Shown: one piece after another, positions 44,668 through 52,988 of the stretch | Layout of the letters: every line of letters starts with the position of its first letter | How positions within the stretch are numbered: the first letter of the stretch is position 1 | Assembly: GCA_031550725.1 (NCBI GenBank) | Contig: JAVBOH010000015.1 | Coordinates: 1 to 64,000 of the forward strand | Source: UBA946 sp031550725 | GTDB taxonomy: Bacteria > Bacillota > Clostridia > Oscillospirales > Ruminococcaceae | Direction: 5' to 3' | DNA: 64,000 nucleotides | Made by a program: the position numbers and the translations under genes | Notes under the pieces: generated by a model | Databases searched by the model: none | What the model was told of the DNA's origin: nothing | The model's input: only the letters and a program-made list of their open reading frames with translations

Positions 44668-45127
44668 GTTGTGGAATTTATTTGATTGTGCTGTTAGGGC
44701 AGTTCTTGGGTTCTTTTTAAAAATAATCGGCAAGGAATTGTCCGAAAAGCAATGGCAAAGTTTTATGCAATTTATTAAGTTTTGCTTGGTTGGTGTTTCT
44801 AACACTGCTATTTCACTTGGTATTTACTATATATTCGTTGCTGTCAACCGTGATTTTTATATAGTTGGAAATATAGTAGGATTTGTTGTAAGCGTATTAA
44901 ATTCGTATTTTTGGAACAGCAGGTTTGTATTTAAAAAGCGTGATGAGAAGGGTAAAACTATTATCAAAACCTTTGTTGCATATAGTACTAATCTGATAAT
45001 TGGAACGCTGATGCTTTATCTTTTAGTTGATGTACTTAACATATCTGCGTTTATTGCTCCACTTATAAATCTGCTTATCACTATTCCGCTGAATTACTTT
45101 TTAAATAAAAAATGGGTTATGAAATAA
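44651..45127 (+). CDS. GtrA-family membrane protein
   Basis: 158 aa with four transmembrane helices: about residues 38-58, 64-84, 100-120 and 128-146. The motifs FIKFCLVGVSNTAISLGIYY and NIVGFVVSVLNSYFWNSRFVFKKR define the GtrA/DPMS1-type family. The protein is thought to flip undecaprenyl-phosphate-linked sugars to the outer membrane face. The start ATG lies inside rfbH (17-bp overlap). The GT2 gene follows 33 bp later, as in gtrA-gtrB pairs. Confidence 0.9.
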   Translation: MNALNKLWNLFDCAVRAVLGFFLKIIGKELSEKQWQSFMQFIKFCLVGVSNTAISLGIYYIFVAVNRDFYIVGNIVGFVVSVLNSYFWNSRFVFKKRDEKGKTIIKTFVAYSTNLIIGTLMLYLLVDVLNISAFIAPLINLLITIPLNYFLNKKWVMK

Positions 45128-45160
45128 AGACATAACATATCGAAAGGGATTTTAGACATT

Positions 45161-46114
45161 ATGAAGAAAATATCCGTTCTCATTCCATGCTATAACGAGG
45201 AGGAAAATGTAATCCCGCTTAGCGAGGAAATTGTTTCGCAGTTTGATAATTACCTTAGTGAGTATGATTATGAGATTATTTTTATCGATAACCATTCAAT
45301 TGACAGCACACGTGAAAAGCTCACTGAAATTTGCAATAAAAACCCAAAAATCAAAGCTATATTAAACGCCAGAAATTTCGGTCAGAGCAATTCTCCATAT
45401 TACGGTATGCTCCAGACAACAGGTGACTGCACGATTTCCATGTGCGCTGATTTTCAAGACCCTGTTGACCTTATCCCAAAGCTAGTTCATGAATGGGAGC
45501 AAGGATTTAAAATTGTTTCCGCTATAAAAACAAAAAGTAAAGAAAATTTTATAATGCGTTTCCTTAGATCATGCTATTATAAGCTTGTTAAAAAAATGTC
45601 TGATGTTGACCAGATTGAACATTTTACTGGAACTGGTCTATATGATAAAGATTTTATTGATGTCTTGCGCAATCTTGATGACCCAACACCATATTTACGT
45701 GGCATTGTTGCAGAGCTTGGATTTAAACGCAAGGATATTGATTATGAACAGCAAAAACGTCGTGCTGGAAAGACTAACAATAACTGGTATAGTTTATATG
45801 ACTTTGCTATGCTTAGTCTGACTTCATATACAAAAGTCGGCATGAGAATTTGTACCATTGCAGGTTTTATTATTGCAATGATAAGTGTGCTTATAGCATT
45901 TATTTATCTCATACTCAAGCTTGTATACTGGTACAGCTTTGCTATGGGTGATGCACCAATACTCATAGGTATTTTTCTTTTAGGCGGTATTCAGCTTTTC
46001 TTTATAGGCTTTTTAGGTGAATATATGATGAGTATAAATCAGCGTGTTATGAAAAGACCACTTGTTATTGAAGAAAGAAGAATAAATTTTAATGAAAATG
46101 ACGATGAAAAATAA
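45161..46114 (+). CDS. GT2 polyprenyl-phosphate glycosyltransferase (GtrB-like)
   Basis: 317 aa. Cytoplasmic GT-A domain with VLIPCYNEEENV (residues 6-17), IIFIDNHSIDSTRE and MCADFQDPVDLIP near 96-108 (metal-binding DxD region). QQKRRAGKTNNNWYSLYDFA near 196-215 (Q/R-xxRxxGxS type) is the acceptor motif. Two C-terminal helices (about 228-258 and 268-292) are as in GtrB/DPM1-type enzymes. It would charge undecaprenyl phosphate with a sugar that GtrA then moves across the membrane. The last 23 bp overlap the next gene. Confidence 0.92.
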   Translation: MKKISVLIPCYNEEENVIPLSEEIVSQFDNYLSEYDYEIIFIDNHSIDSTREKLTEICNKNPKIKAILNARNFGQSNSPYYGMLQTTGDCTISMCADFQDPVDLIPKLVHEWEQGFKIVSAIKTKSKENFIMRFLRSCYYKLVKKMSDVDQIEHFTGTGLYDKDFIDVLRNLDDPTPYLRGIVAELGFKRKDIDYEQQKRRAGKTNNNWYSLYDFAMLSLTSYTKVGMRICTIAGFIIAMISVLIAFIYLILKLVYWYSFAMGDAPILIGIFLLGGIQLFFIGFLGEYMMSINQRVMKRPLVIEERRINFNENDDEK

Positions 46115-47036
46115 TAAAAATGCCGTCGTAACAGGTGCAACTGGTATGCTCGCACTTGCATTAATGCGTAAACTAATAAAAGAGGGGTATCATATTTTTG
46201 CTGTTGCTAGACCCAATTCAAAACGAATTATTAACATTCCAAAGTCAGATATGATAACAATTATTGAATGTGATATATGCGATTTTAAAAATCTTTGCAG
46301 TATGATTTCATCTGAATGTGATATTTTTTTTCATTTTGCATGGGATGGCACTTATGGCAGTTCACGAAATGATATGGAGCTTCAGATTAAGAATATACAA
46401 GCATCTGTTGATGCTGTTTATGTGGCACATGAACTAGGATGCTCAGTGTTTCTTGGAGCAGGCTCACAAGCTGAATATGGAAGAAAAGACACTGCTATAA
46501 CTCCTGATATGCCGACACACCCCGAAAATGGTTATGGCATTTCAAAGCTTTGTGCCGGACAGATGACACGCTTACTATGTAAAGATAAAGGCATTAAGCA
46601 TATATGGTGCAGAATTTTCAGTACATATGGTCCTTATGATGGAAATCATACTATGGTAATGTCGGGAATTAATCAGCTTTTAAAAGGTGAAAAGCCTAGC
46701 TATACTGCTGGTGAACAGATGTGGGATTATCTTTACTGTGATGATGCGGCGAATGCTTTTTATCTTGCTGCACAAAAAGGCAAGGATGGAAGTGCTTATT
46801 GCGTTGGCAGCGGAAAACAGCGAAAAATGAGTGACTTTATTAATGATATTAAAAACACAATAAATCCAAATGCAGATATCGGACTAGGTGATTTACCATA
46901 CTTTGAAAATCAGGTTATGTATCTTTGCGCTGATATAACGGCACTTCATGATGATACAGGTTTTGAACCTGAATATAGTTTTATACGTGGGATTGAAGAA
47001 ACTGTTAAATGGGCAAAACAATATTACAGAACTTAA
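46092..47036 (+). CDS. NAD-dependent epimerase/dehydratase (SDR)
   Basis: 314 aa. Rossmann motif VVTGATGMLALALM near 12-25, with Ala instead of the third Gly of GxxGxxG. GAGSQAEYG near 134-142. Active-site Tyr and Lys in NGYGISKLCAGQM near 158-170. CRIFSTYGPYDGNHTMV near 185. It resembles the reductases that finish CDP-abequose/paratose synthesis more than CDP-glucose 4,6-dehydratase, which is longer and has another N-terminal motif. The likely step is reduction of a 4-keto intermediate, the substrate being inferred. A start at 46104 is also possible. It overlaps the GT2 gene by 23 bp. Confidence 0.83.
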   Translation: MKMTMKNNKNAVVTGATGMLALALMRKLIKEGYHIFAVARPNSKRIINIPKSDMITIIECDICDFKNLCSMISSECDIFFHFAWDGTYGSSRNDMELQIKNIQASVDAVYVAHELGCSVFLGAGSQAEYGRKDTAITPDMPTHPENGYGISKLCAGQMTRLLCKDKGIKHIWCRIFSTYGPYDGNHTMVMSGINQLLKGEKPSYTAGEQMWDYLYCDDAANAFYLAAQKGKDGSAYCVGSGKQRKMSDFINDIKNTINPNADIGLGDLPYFENQVMYLCADITALHDDTGFEPEYSFIRGIEETVKWAKQYYRT

Positions 47037-47116
47037 TTACATGGCGCTTGATCATTAAAATGGGTATAAAAACAAAGTGAAATTCATTTTATGCCTTTTA
47101 TATATGGAGGATTAAT

Positions 47117-48709
47117 GTGAAGAAAATAATGCTTTTGGACTGCACACTTCGTGACGGTGGATATATTAATGACTGGAATTTCGGACATAATAATCTTATC
47201 AGCATTTTTGAGCGTCTTGCAGAGGCAAATGTTGATATGATTGAAGTTGGATTTCTTGATGAACGCAGAAATTTTGACATTAACCGCAGCATAGTGCCTG
47301 ATACTGATTCTATGAATAGAATTTATGGTCATCTTGACAGAAAAAATTCCATTATAGTCGGTATGATTGATTATGGTACTTGCAGTCTAAAAAATATAAA
47401 GCCATGCAGCGAAAGCTTTCTTGATGGAATAAGAGTGATTTTCAAAAAAAATCTAAGAAAACAGGCATTTGAATTTTGTAATGAACTAAAAAAACTTGGT
47501 TATAAGGTTTTTGCCCAGCTTGTCAGTGTCACAAGCTATACCGATGATGAAATGCTTGATTTGATAAAGCTTGCTAACGAGGTTAATCCATACGCTGTTT
47601 CAATGGTTGATACTTACGGACTAATGCATCAGAATAATCTAATGCATTTTTTTAATTTACTTAATGATAACCTTAATCCTGAAATTAACCTTGGATATCA
47701 TGCACACAATAATTTCCAAATGGGTTATGCAAACTGTATTACAATGCTGTCTACTCAAACAGAGCGTACAATCATTGTTGACGGTTCACTTCACGGTATG
47801 GGAAAAAGTGCAGGAAATGCACCGCTTGAACTCCTAGCTATGCATATAAATCACTCATATGGGACTAGATATAATATCAGTCAGATACTTGAAGCGATTG
47901 ATTCAAATATTTTTCAGTTTTACAAATGTGCAAGCTGGGGTTATAATATGTTTTATTACCTTGCTGCATCAAATGACTGCCACCCTGAATATGTTGCTTT
48001 CCTTTCAAGCAAAAGAACGCTGTCCGTTAAGTCTATAAATGAAATTCTCGGTAAGCTTGAGGGTGAACGAAAGCTGCTTTTTTCCAAAGAATATATTGAA
48101 CAACTTTATACACATTATCAGGACAGAGAAATTAATGATTCAGAGGACGTTTCAAAGCTTAAAGCATTGCTATCTGACAAGCAATTACTTATTGTCGGTC
48201 CTGGAAGCTCTATGCAAAGTGAAAATGACGCTGTTCAAAAATATATTTCCGAAAAGTCACCTGTTCTTATTTCTATAAATTATATACCAAAGAAAATTAA
48301 ACTGGATTATGTTTTTTTAAGCAATTCAAAAAGATATGTTCAGATGGCTACTGACTTATATCATTCTGATTTTAAAATTATTGCGACATCAAATGTAACA
48401 TGTTCAAAAGGCAGCTTTGACTATACAATTAATGTTAGTCCACTGCTTGATTTAAATGCCGAAATAATCGATAATTCTTTTGTTATGATGATTAAGCTGC
48501 TTATACGAGCAGGCATAAAAAATGTGGCTCTTGCAGGATTTGACGGTTATTCCAAGAATATTGACAATTATGCTAATCCTATTATGGAGTATTCATTTGC
48601 AAAGGAAAAAGCAGATTTTTTAAATACATATACCATTGATTTTATAAAGGATGTTTCGGATAAAATATCACTTGACTTTATTACAAAATCAAAATATATT
48701 AGCGATTAA
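47117..48709 (+). CDS. DRE-TIM aldolase fused to an extra C-terminal domain
   Basis: 530 aa. Residues 1-300 are a DRE-TIM metallolyase barrel like 4-hydroxy-2-oxovalerate aldolase: LLDCTLRDGGYIND (6-19) supplies the catalytic Arg-Asp, and LGYHAHNNFQMGYAN near 196 holds the HxH metal ligands. SLHGMGKSAGNAPLE near 227 is the family's loop. After a helical linker, residues 360-510 form a second Rossmann-like domain (LLIVGPGSSMQSE, LDYVFLSNSKRY, VALAGFDGYSKN) that recalls DUF115/MptE-like domains of glycan and flagellin loci. Such fusions occur in polysaccharide clusters. It may form or cleave a C-C bond in a sugar or its side chain. GGAGG precedes the ATG. Confidence 0.82.
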   Translation: MKKIMLLDCTLRDGGYINDWNFGHNNLISIFERLAEANVDMIEVGFLDERRNFDINRSIVPDTDSMNRIYGHLDRKNSIIVGMIDYGTCSLKNIKPCSESFLDGIRVIFKKNLRKQAFEFCNELKKLGYKVFAQLVSVTSYTDDEMLDLIKLANEVNPYAVSMVDTYGLMHQNNLMHFFNLLNDNLNPEINLGYHAHNNFQMGYANCITMLSTQTERTIIVDGSLHGMGKSAGNAPLELLAMHINHSYGTRYNISQILEAIDSNIFQFYKCASWGYNMFYYLAASNDCHPEYVAFLSSKRTLSVKSINEILGKLEGERKLLFSKEYIEQLYTHYQDREINDSEDVSKLKALLSDKQLLIVGPGSSMQSENDAVQKYISEKSPVLISINYIPKKIKLDYVFLSNSKRYVQMATDLYHSDFKIIATSNVTCSKGSFDYTINVSPLLDLNAEIIDNSFVMMIKLLIRAGIKNVALAGFDGYSKNIDNYANPIMEYSFAKEKADFLNTYTIDFIKDVSDKISLDFITKSKYISD

Positions 48710-48727
48710 AAAGAGGTGTCGGTGCTA

Positions 48728-49381
48728 ATGAGTAAATATAAACTGGCAGTTTTTGATCTTGACGGGACTTTGCTTGATACAACAGAAGGAGTGCTTTCTT
48801 CCATTAAATATACTATAAATCACTTTGGATTTAAAATGCTTGGCGATGATGATTTAAAGAAGTTTATTGGTCCGCCAATTCAAAAATCATTTGCTGATAC
48901 ATACAATTTAAGTGGTGATATACTTCAGGAAATTGCAACTGTTTTTCGTGACAGATATAAGGGTGACGATTTGTTTAAAGCAAAGCCATATGACGAAATA
49001 TTTGATATGTTAAAAAACCTTACTGATGCAGGAGTAGTTTGTGCTGCTGCAACATATAAAAGAGAAGATTACGCTATAAAGCTGCTGAAGCATTTTGGAT
49101 TTGATAAATATATGAATATAATGTTTGGTTCTGACCATGAAAACAAGCTTAAAAAAAGTGACATTATAGAGAAGTGTTTATATGCAGCAAAGATTAAAGA
49201 CAAAGCTTTGGCTGTTATGATTGGTGACACTATAAATGATGCTGTTGGTGCTGAACAGATTGGTATTGATTTTATTGCAGTTACATATGGATTTGGTTTT
49301 AAAAGCGTTAATGAATTAAACGAAATAAAAATGACTGGCTGTGCTGATAATACTAAGAATATACAAAAATTTATTCTATAA
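48728..49381 (+). CDS. HAD-family phosphatase
   Basis: 217 aa. HAD motif I FDLDGTLLDT (residues 8-17), a helical cap like phosphoglycolate phosphatases, AATYKREDYAIKLLKHFGF (motif II/III region, Thr and Lys), and MIGDTINDAVGAEQIGIDFIAVTYGFG (motif IV). It would remove a phosphate from a small metabolite in the glycan pathway. I use ATG 48728, with AGAGGTG 9 nt upstream; GTG 48716 is also in frame. It lies between the aldolase and the ThDP enzyme. Confidence 0.88.
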   Translation: MSKYKLAVFDLDGTLLDTTEGVLSSIKYTINHFGFKMLGDDDLKKFIGPPIQKSFADTYNLSGDILQEIATVFRDRYKGDDLFKAKPYDEIFDMLKNLTDAGVVCAAATYKREDYAIKLLKHFGFDKYMNIMFGSDHENKLKKSDIIEKCLYAAKIKDKALAVMIGDTINDAVGAEQIGIDFIAVTYGFGFKSVNELNEIKMTGCADNTKNIQKFIL

Positions 49382-49383
49382 CG

Positions 49384-49425
49384 AAAGGAGGTCATATTTC
49401 CTCAGGAAATATGGTCGACGAAATG
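49384..49425 (+). promoter_or_regulatory. Ribosome site separated from start by a perfect hairpin
   Basis: A strong Shine-Dalgarno (AAAGGAGGT, ending at 49392) is followed at once by CATATTTCC-TCA-GGAAATATG (49393-49413), a perfect 9-bp stem whose last three bases are an in-frame ATG. The next ATG is at 49423. If the hairpin folds, 9 nt remain between the Shine-Dalgarno and ATG 49423, an ideal spacing. See the matching case at 51245. Confidence 0.6.
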
Positions 49426-51219
49426 AAAATAAAGGTATCAGATTATATTGCTGATTTTTTAGTGAGTAAAGGAATAACAGATTGTTTCATGATAACAGGC
49501 GGCGGCGCAATGCACCTTGATGATTCAATTGGTCATAAGCAAGGATTAAACTGTATCTTCAATCACCACGAACAAGGCTGTTCAATTGCAGCAGAAAGCT
49601 ATGCAAGGATTGCTAATAAAATGGCTGCTGTATGCGTAACAAGCGGTCCTGGCGGCACAAATGCAATTACTGGAGTTGTATGCGGATGGCAGGATTCGAT
49701 CCCAATGTTTATCATATCTGGTCAGGTTAAACGTGAAACTACAATGTGGTCATGTGCTGAGTTAGGTTTGCGTCAGCTTGGTGATCAGGAGCTTGATATT
49801 GTTAATTCCGTTTCTAATATGACTAAATATGCTGTTATGGTTACTGAGCCAAATGAAATCGCATTTCATCTGGAAAAAGCATATTATCTTGCACTGGAAG
49901 GGCGAAAAGGACCTGTATGGCTTGATATTCCGCTTGATGTACAATCAGCAAGAATTGAAACCGATGAACTTATTCATTTTAATGAATTAGAAGAGAACAT
50001 CGATACATATAATTTTTCTGAATCAGATTCCATGAAAATTCTTGAAAAAATAAAGTCTGCCAAAGCACCGCTTATTCTTGCAGGAACAGGAATAAGACAT
50101 GGCAGAGCAGAAGAAAAATTTCTTGAACTTGTTAAAAAATTTAATATTCCTGTTGTAACAGCATGGAATGCTAACGATACACTCGAATATGATAACCCAT
50201 GCTTTGCTGGTATGCCTGGAACAGTCGGAACACGTTCAGGTAATTTTGCTGTGCAGAACTGCGATGTATTATTAAGTCTTGGCTGTCGTCTTAACATAAG
50301 AATGATTGGATATAATCATTTTGACTTTGCCAAAAACGCATATAAAATTATTGTAGATATAGATTCAAAAGAACTTAAAAAGCCTACAATAAAACCTGAT
50401 ATGCCTGTTAATGCAGATGTTAATGAAGTTATCTCCATGCTGCTTAAATGTGATTATTCACGTCCTACTCACCATGACAAATGGCTTAACTGGTGCAGGG
50501 GGCTTGTATATAGATATCCTGCTGCAAAGCCTGAATATTCAGGTGGGAACATTTTAAATCCATATACATTTATGGATATTTTATCTGATAAGCTTTCGGA
50601 TAATGACAAAATAATATGTGGAAACGGAAGTGCTTGTGTAATAACATTTCAAGCATTAAAAATCAAGCAAGGTCAGCGTATGTTTACAAATTCAGGCTGT
50701 GCGACAATGGGTTACGGACTTCCGGCAGCACTTGGCGTTGCTGTTGCTGATAACAGCACTAGAACTATATGTATTGATGGTGACGGCAGCTTTATGATGA
50801 ATATTCAGGAGCTTGCGACAATTGTTCATAACAAGCTGAATATAAAAATTTTACTCCTTAATAATGACGGTTACCATTCAATTCGTCAAACTCAAAATAA
50901 TTTGTTCAAACCACCTTTCGTGGGAATTGATAATAAAAGTGGAGTAGGTTTTCCTGATTTTAATTTGATTTCGCAGGCATTCGGTCTAAAGTATTTTTCC
51001 ATTAACAATGAAGAAAATGCTGATTTAATTTTGAATGAAGTTCTTACTTGCGATGGTGCTTGTTTATGTGAGGTTTTGGTTGATAAAACACAGGATTTTG
51101 CACCGAAATCATCATCCAGAACTCTCCCTGATGGCAGAATTGTTTCATCTTCACTTGATGATATGGCACCATTTCTTGAGCGTGAGGAATTTGAAAAAAT
51201 ACATTTTCTGACACAATAA
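49423..51219 (+). CDS. Acetolactate-synthase-like ThDP enzyme
   Basis: 598 aa, three-domain ThDP fold. N-terminal Pyr domain with MITGGGAMHLDDSIGH near 22, the catalytic Glu in NHHEQGCSIAAESYAR near 47, and SGPGGTNAITGV. Central FAD/ADP-like domain (195-335). C-terminal PP domain with GCATMGYGLPAALGVAV near 425 and the ThDP-binding GDGSFMMNIQEL near 448 through LNNDGYHSIRQTQ. It resembles biosynthetic acetolactate synthases but has no small subunit. In a locus with RfbF and RfbH it may play the part of YerE, which adds a two-carbon unit from pyruvate to a CDP-3,6-dideoxy-4-ketohexose. That function is inference. The start at 49411 is also possible. Confidence 0.85.
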   Translation: MKIKVSDYIADFLVSKGITDCFMITGGGAMHLDDSIGHKQGLNCIFNHHEQGCSIAAESYARIANKMAAVCVTSGPGGTNAITGVVCGWQDSIPMFIISGQVKRETTMWSCAELGLRQLGDQELDIVNSVSNMTKYAVMVTEPNEIAFHLEKAYYLALEGRKGPVWLDIPLDVQSARIETDELIHFNELEENIDTYNFSESDSMKILEKIKSAKAPLILAGTGIRHGRAEEKFLELVKKFNIPVVTAWNANDTLEYDNPCFAGMPGTVGTRSGNFAVQNCDVLLSLGCRLNIRMIGYNHFDFAKNAYKIIVDIDSKELKKPTIKPDMPVNADVNEVISMLLKCDYSRPTHHDKWLNWCRGLVYRYPAAKPEYSGGNILNPYTFMDILSDKLSDNDKIICGNGSACVITFQALKIKQGQRMFTNSGCATMGYGLPAALGVAVADNSTRTICIDGDGSFMMNIQELATIVHNKLNIKILLLNNDGYHSIRQTQNNLFKPPFVGIDNKSGVGFPDFNLISQAFGLKYFSINNEENADLILNEVLTCDGACLCEVLVDKTQDFAPKSSSRTLPDGRIVSSSLDDMAPFLEREEFEKIHFLTQ

Positions 51220-51244
51220 CCTTAATAAAATTGTCTGTATAAAA

Positions 51245-51284
51245 TGGAGGGTTGTATCCATGCAGATGCATGGTGATATTTATG
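51245..51284 (+). promoter_or_regulatory. Second ribosome site separated from start by a hairpin
   Basis: TGGAGGG (51245-51251), six bases, then CCATGCA-GA-TGCATGG (51258-51273), a perfect palindrome carrying an in-frame ATG at 51270, then ATG 51282. Exactly 30 nt separate the Shine-Dalgarno from the later ATG, the same as in the gene upstream. Confidence 0.55.
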
Positions 51285-52859
51285 AAAATAACTTATAATA
51301 AACTAAGAATGGCTGTTGTTATTTATTCAGTTATACCAATAATAATTTTTTTCCTCGGATGGCTTTCACTTCTATTTGCTTTAATATTTATAGTATTAAT
51401 AGCAGTTGGTATAATGTTTATGGTTAAAAGCTCAAATGAAAATGATGGAGAAGTTTCATTTGCGATTATACCGCCAAAAATCATTATTGCAATAGCTTTT
51501 ATAGCTTTTTTATGGTGTCTGCTTGCAGGTCAAGGAGGATTTATTCATCAGTCAAGCGACCATGTTATAAGGAATGCCATTTTCAGAGATTTGATAAAAA
51601 TGGACTGGCCTGTTGTTTATGATGACAATCAAATGCTTTCTTACTATATTGCTCAATGGATGGTTCCTGCTATATTTGGTAAAATAATATATGCTATTAC
51701 CGGATCTATTTTTGCTGGTTATCTTGCTGGTGATATTTTTTTGCTGATATGGAGCAGCATAGGTTGTTTTATCGCATTAATGCTAATTGCAGTGATTACG
51801 CATTCAAAGGAAAAATCACAATTTATTTTAGCTGTGATTATGTTCATTTTGTTCAGCGGACTTGATATTGTTGGTTCATTTATTTTTAATTACAACAACA
51901 GCGGACACCTAGAATGGTGGTTTAAGTATGCGCAGTTCAGTTCTGTTACCACCTGTTTGTTCTGGGTATTTAATCAAGCAATTGTATGCTGGCTCGTAAC
52001 ACTTTGTATTATAAATGAAACTAAAATAAAGAACTTTGCAATGCTTGGCATATTAATTCTGCCATTTGGCCCATTTCCCTTTGTTGGCATTATAATTATA
52101 TGTTTTATAAAAGCATGTGTCATTTTGTTTGATAAAAGCAACAGAAATAAAATTAAAAGTGTAATAAAGAGTGTTTTTTCAATACAAAATGTAACTTTGA
52201 TATTAGGTGTTGGTATACCATATTGCCTTTATTACTTGACAAATGCCATTGCCTCAAATGAAGCAGTTTATTATGGTGAGCAAATTAATGTTGGATTTCG
52301 CTTTCATTTATTCATAACACAAGCAATCAGCGAGGGGAATATAAGTACAATTATTTTATTTATATTAAAATTCATGATTTTTCTTTTCCTTGAAGCAGGA
52401 GTTTTTGTACTTTTGATAGCTTTGTACAGAAAAAAGAAGATACTTAGTAATATGACATTTATAATTTCATCTGCAACGCTTATACTCATTCCACTTTTTC
52501 AGATAGGTAGTTCATATGACTTTTCAATGCGAGTATCTATACCAATATTGATTTATATTTTAGTGGAATTTATTAAAATGATTTTAGAAAGCCTACCGAA
52601 AAAGGATGAATGCAAAAACTTCGAAAGTTTTATAAAAACAAAGCCACTGCTTTTAATTTCCATACTTGTTCTTGCTGTCGGTGCGATGACACCAGTTACA
52701 GAGTTTAATCGTGAGATATGCAATACATTTGTCTTTGGATATAATCCTCAGGTGGATTATTTTGAATTTGAATCATTAAATGGTCTTGAGGAAAAAAACA
52801 ATTTTACATCATCAGATTATAATGGTTCTATATTCTATAAATATCTTAGCAAAAAATAA
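51282..52859 (+). CDS. Polytopic membrane protein, possible GT-C glycosyltransferase
   Basis: About 525 aa with 11-13 hydrophobic helices. Two helices lie at about residues 10-50 and one near 75. A loop follows with GGFIHQSSDHVIRNAIFRDLIKMDWPVVYDDNQMLSYYIAQWMVP features near 90-125. Acidic residues in the first large outer loop are typical of GT-C enzymes that use lipid-phosphate sugars. The C-terminus is a short soluble tail. I cannot assign a family. As the last gene of the operon it may transfer the finished sugar from undecaprenyl phosphate to the surface polymer. Confidence 0.7.
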   Translation: MKITYNKLRMAVVIYSVIPIIIFFLGWLSLLFALIFIVLIAVGIMFMVKSSNENDGEVSFAIIPPKIIIAIAFIAFLWCLLAGQGGFIHQSSDHVIRNAIFRDLIKMDWPVVYDDNQMLSYYIAQWMVPAIFGKIIYAITGSIFAGYLAGDIFLLIWSSIGCFIALMLIAVITHSKEKSQFILAVIMFILFSGLDIVGSFIFNYNNSGHLEWWFKYAQFSSVTTCLFWVFNQAIVCWLVTLCIINETKIKNFAMLGILILPFGPFPFVGIIIICFIKACVILFDKSNRNKIKSVIKSVFSIQNVTLILGVGIPYCLYYLTNAIASNEAVYYGEQINVGFRFHLFITQAISEGNISTIILFILKFMIFLFLEAGVFVLLIALYRKKKILSNMTFIISSATLILIPLFQIGSSYDFSMRVSIPILIYILVEFIKMILESLPKKDECKNFESFIKTKPLLLISILVLAVGAMTPVTEFNREICNTFVFGYNPQVDYFEFESLNGLEEKNNFTSSDYNGSIFYKYLSKK

Positions 52860-52938
52860 AACATTCGATAAATTGATTAATTCTGCTAATATTACTTTAT
52901 CTATTGGATACACATATATTTGAATATAAACAAAAATA

Positions 52939-52988
52939 CGCTCTTTTTCAATACACATTAAGCATGTATGAAAAGGAGCGTAATTTTA
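52939..52988. terminator. Bidirectional hairpin terminator
   Basis: CGCTCTTTTTCA...TGAAAAGGAGCG with an inner ATACA/TGTAT pair, flanked by A's and TAATTTTATT, between the glycan operon and the convergent Rrf2 gene. Confidence 0.7.

Noticed and set aside
46092..47036. CDP-glucose 4,6-dehydratase (RfbG)
   Set aside because: The N-terminal motif and length do not fit RfbG; it resembles 4-keto reductases or epimerases instead.
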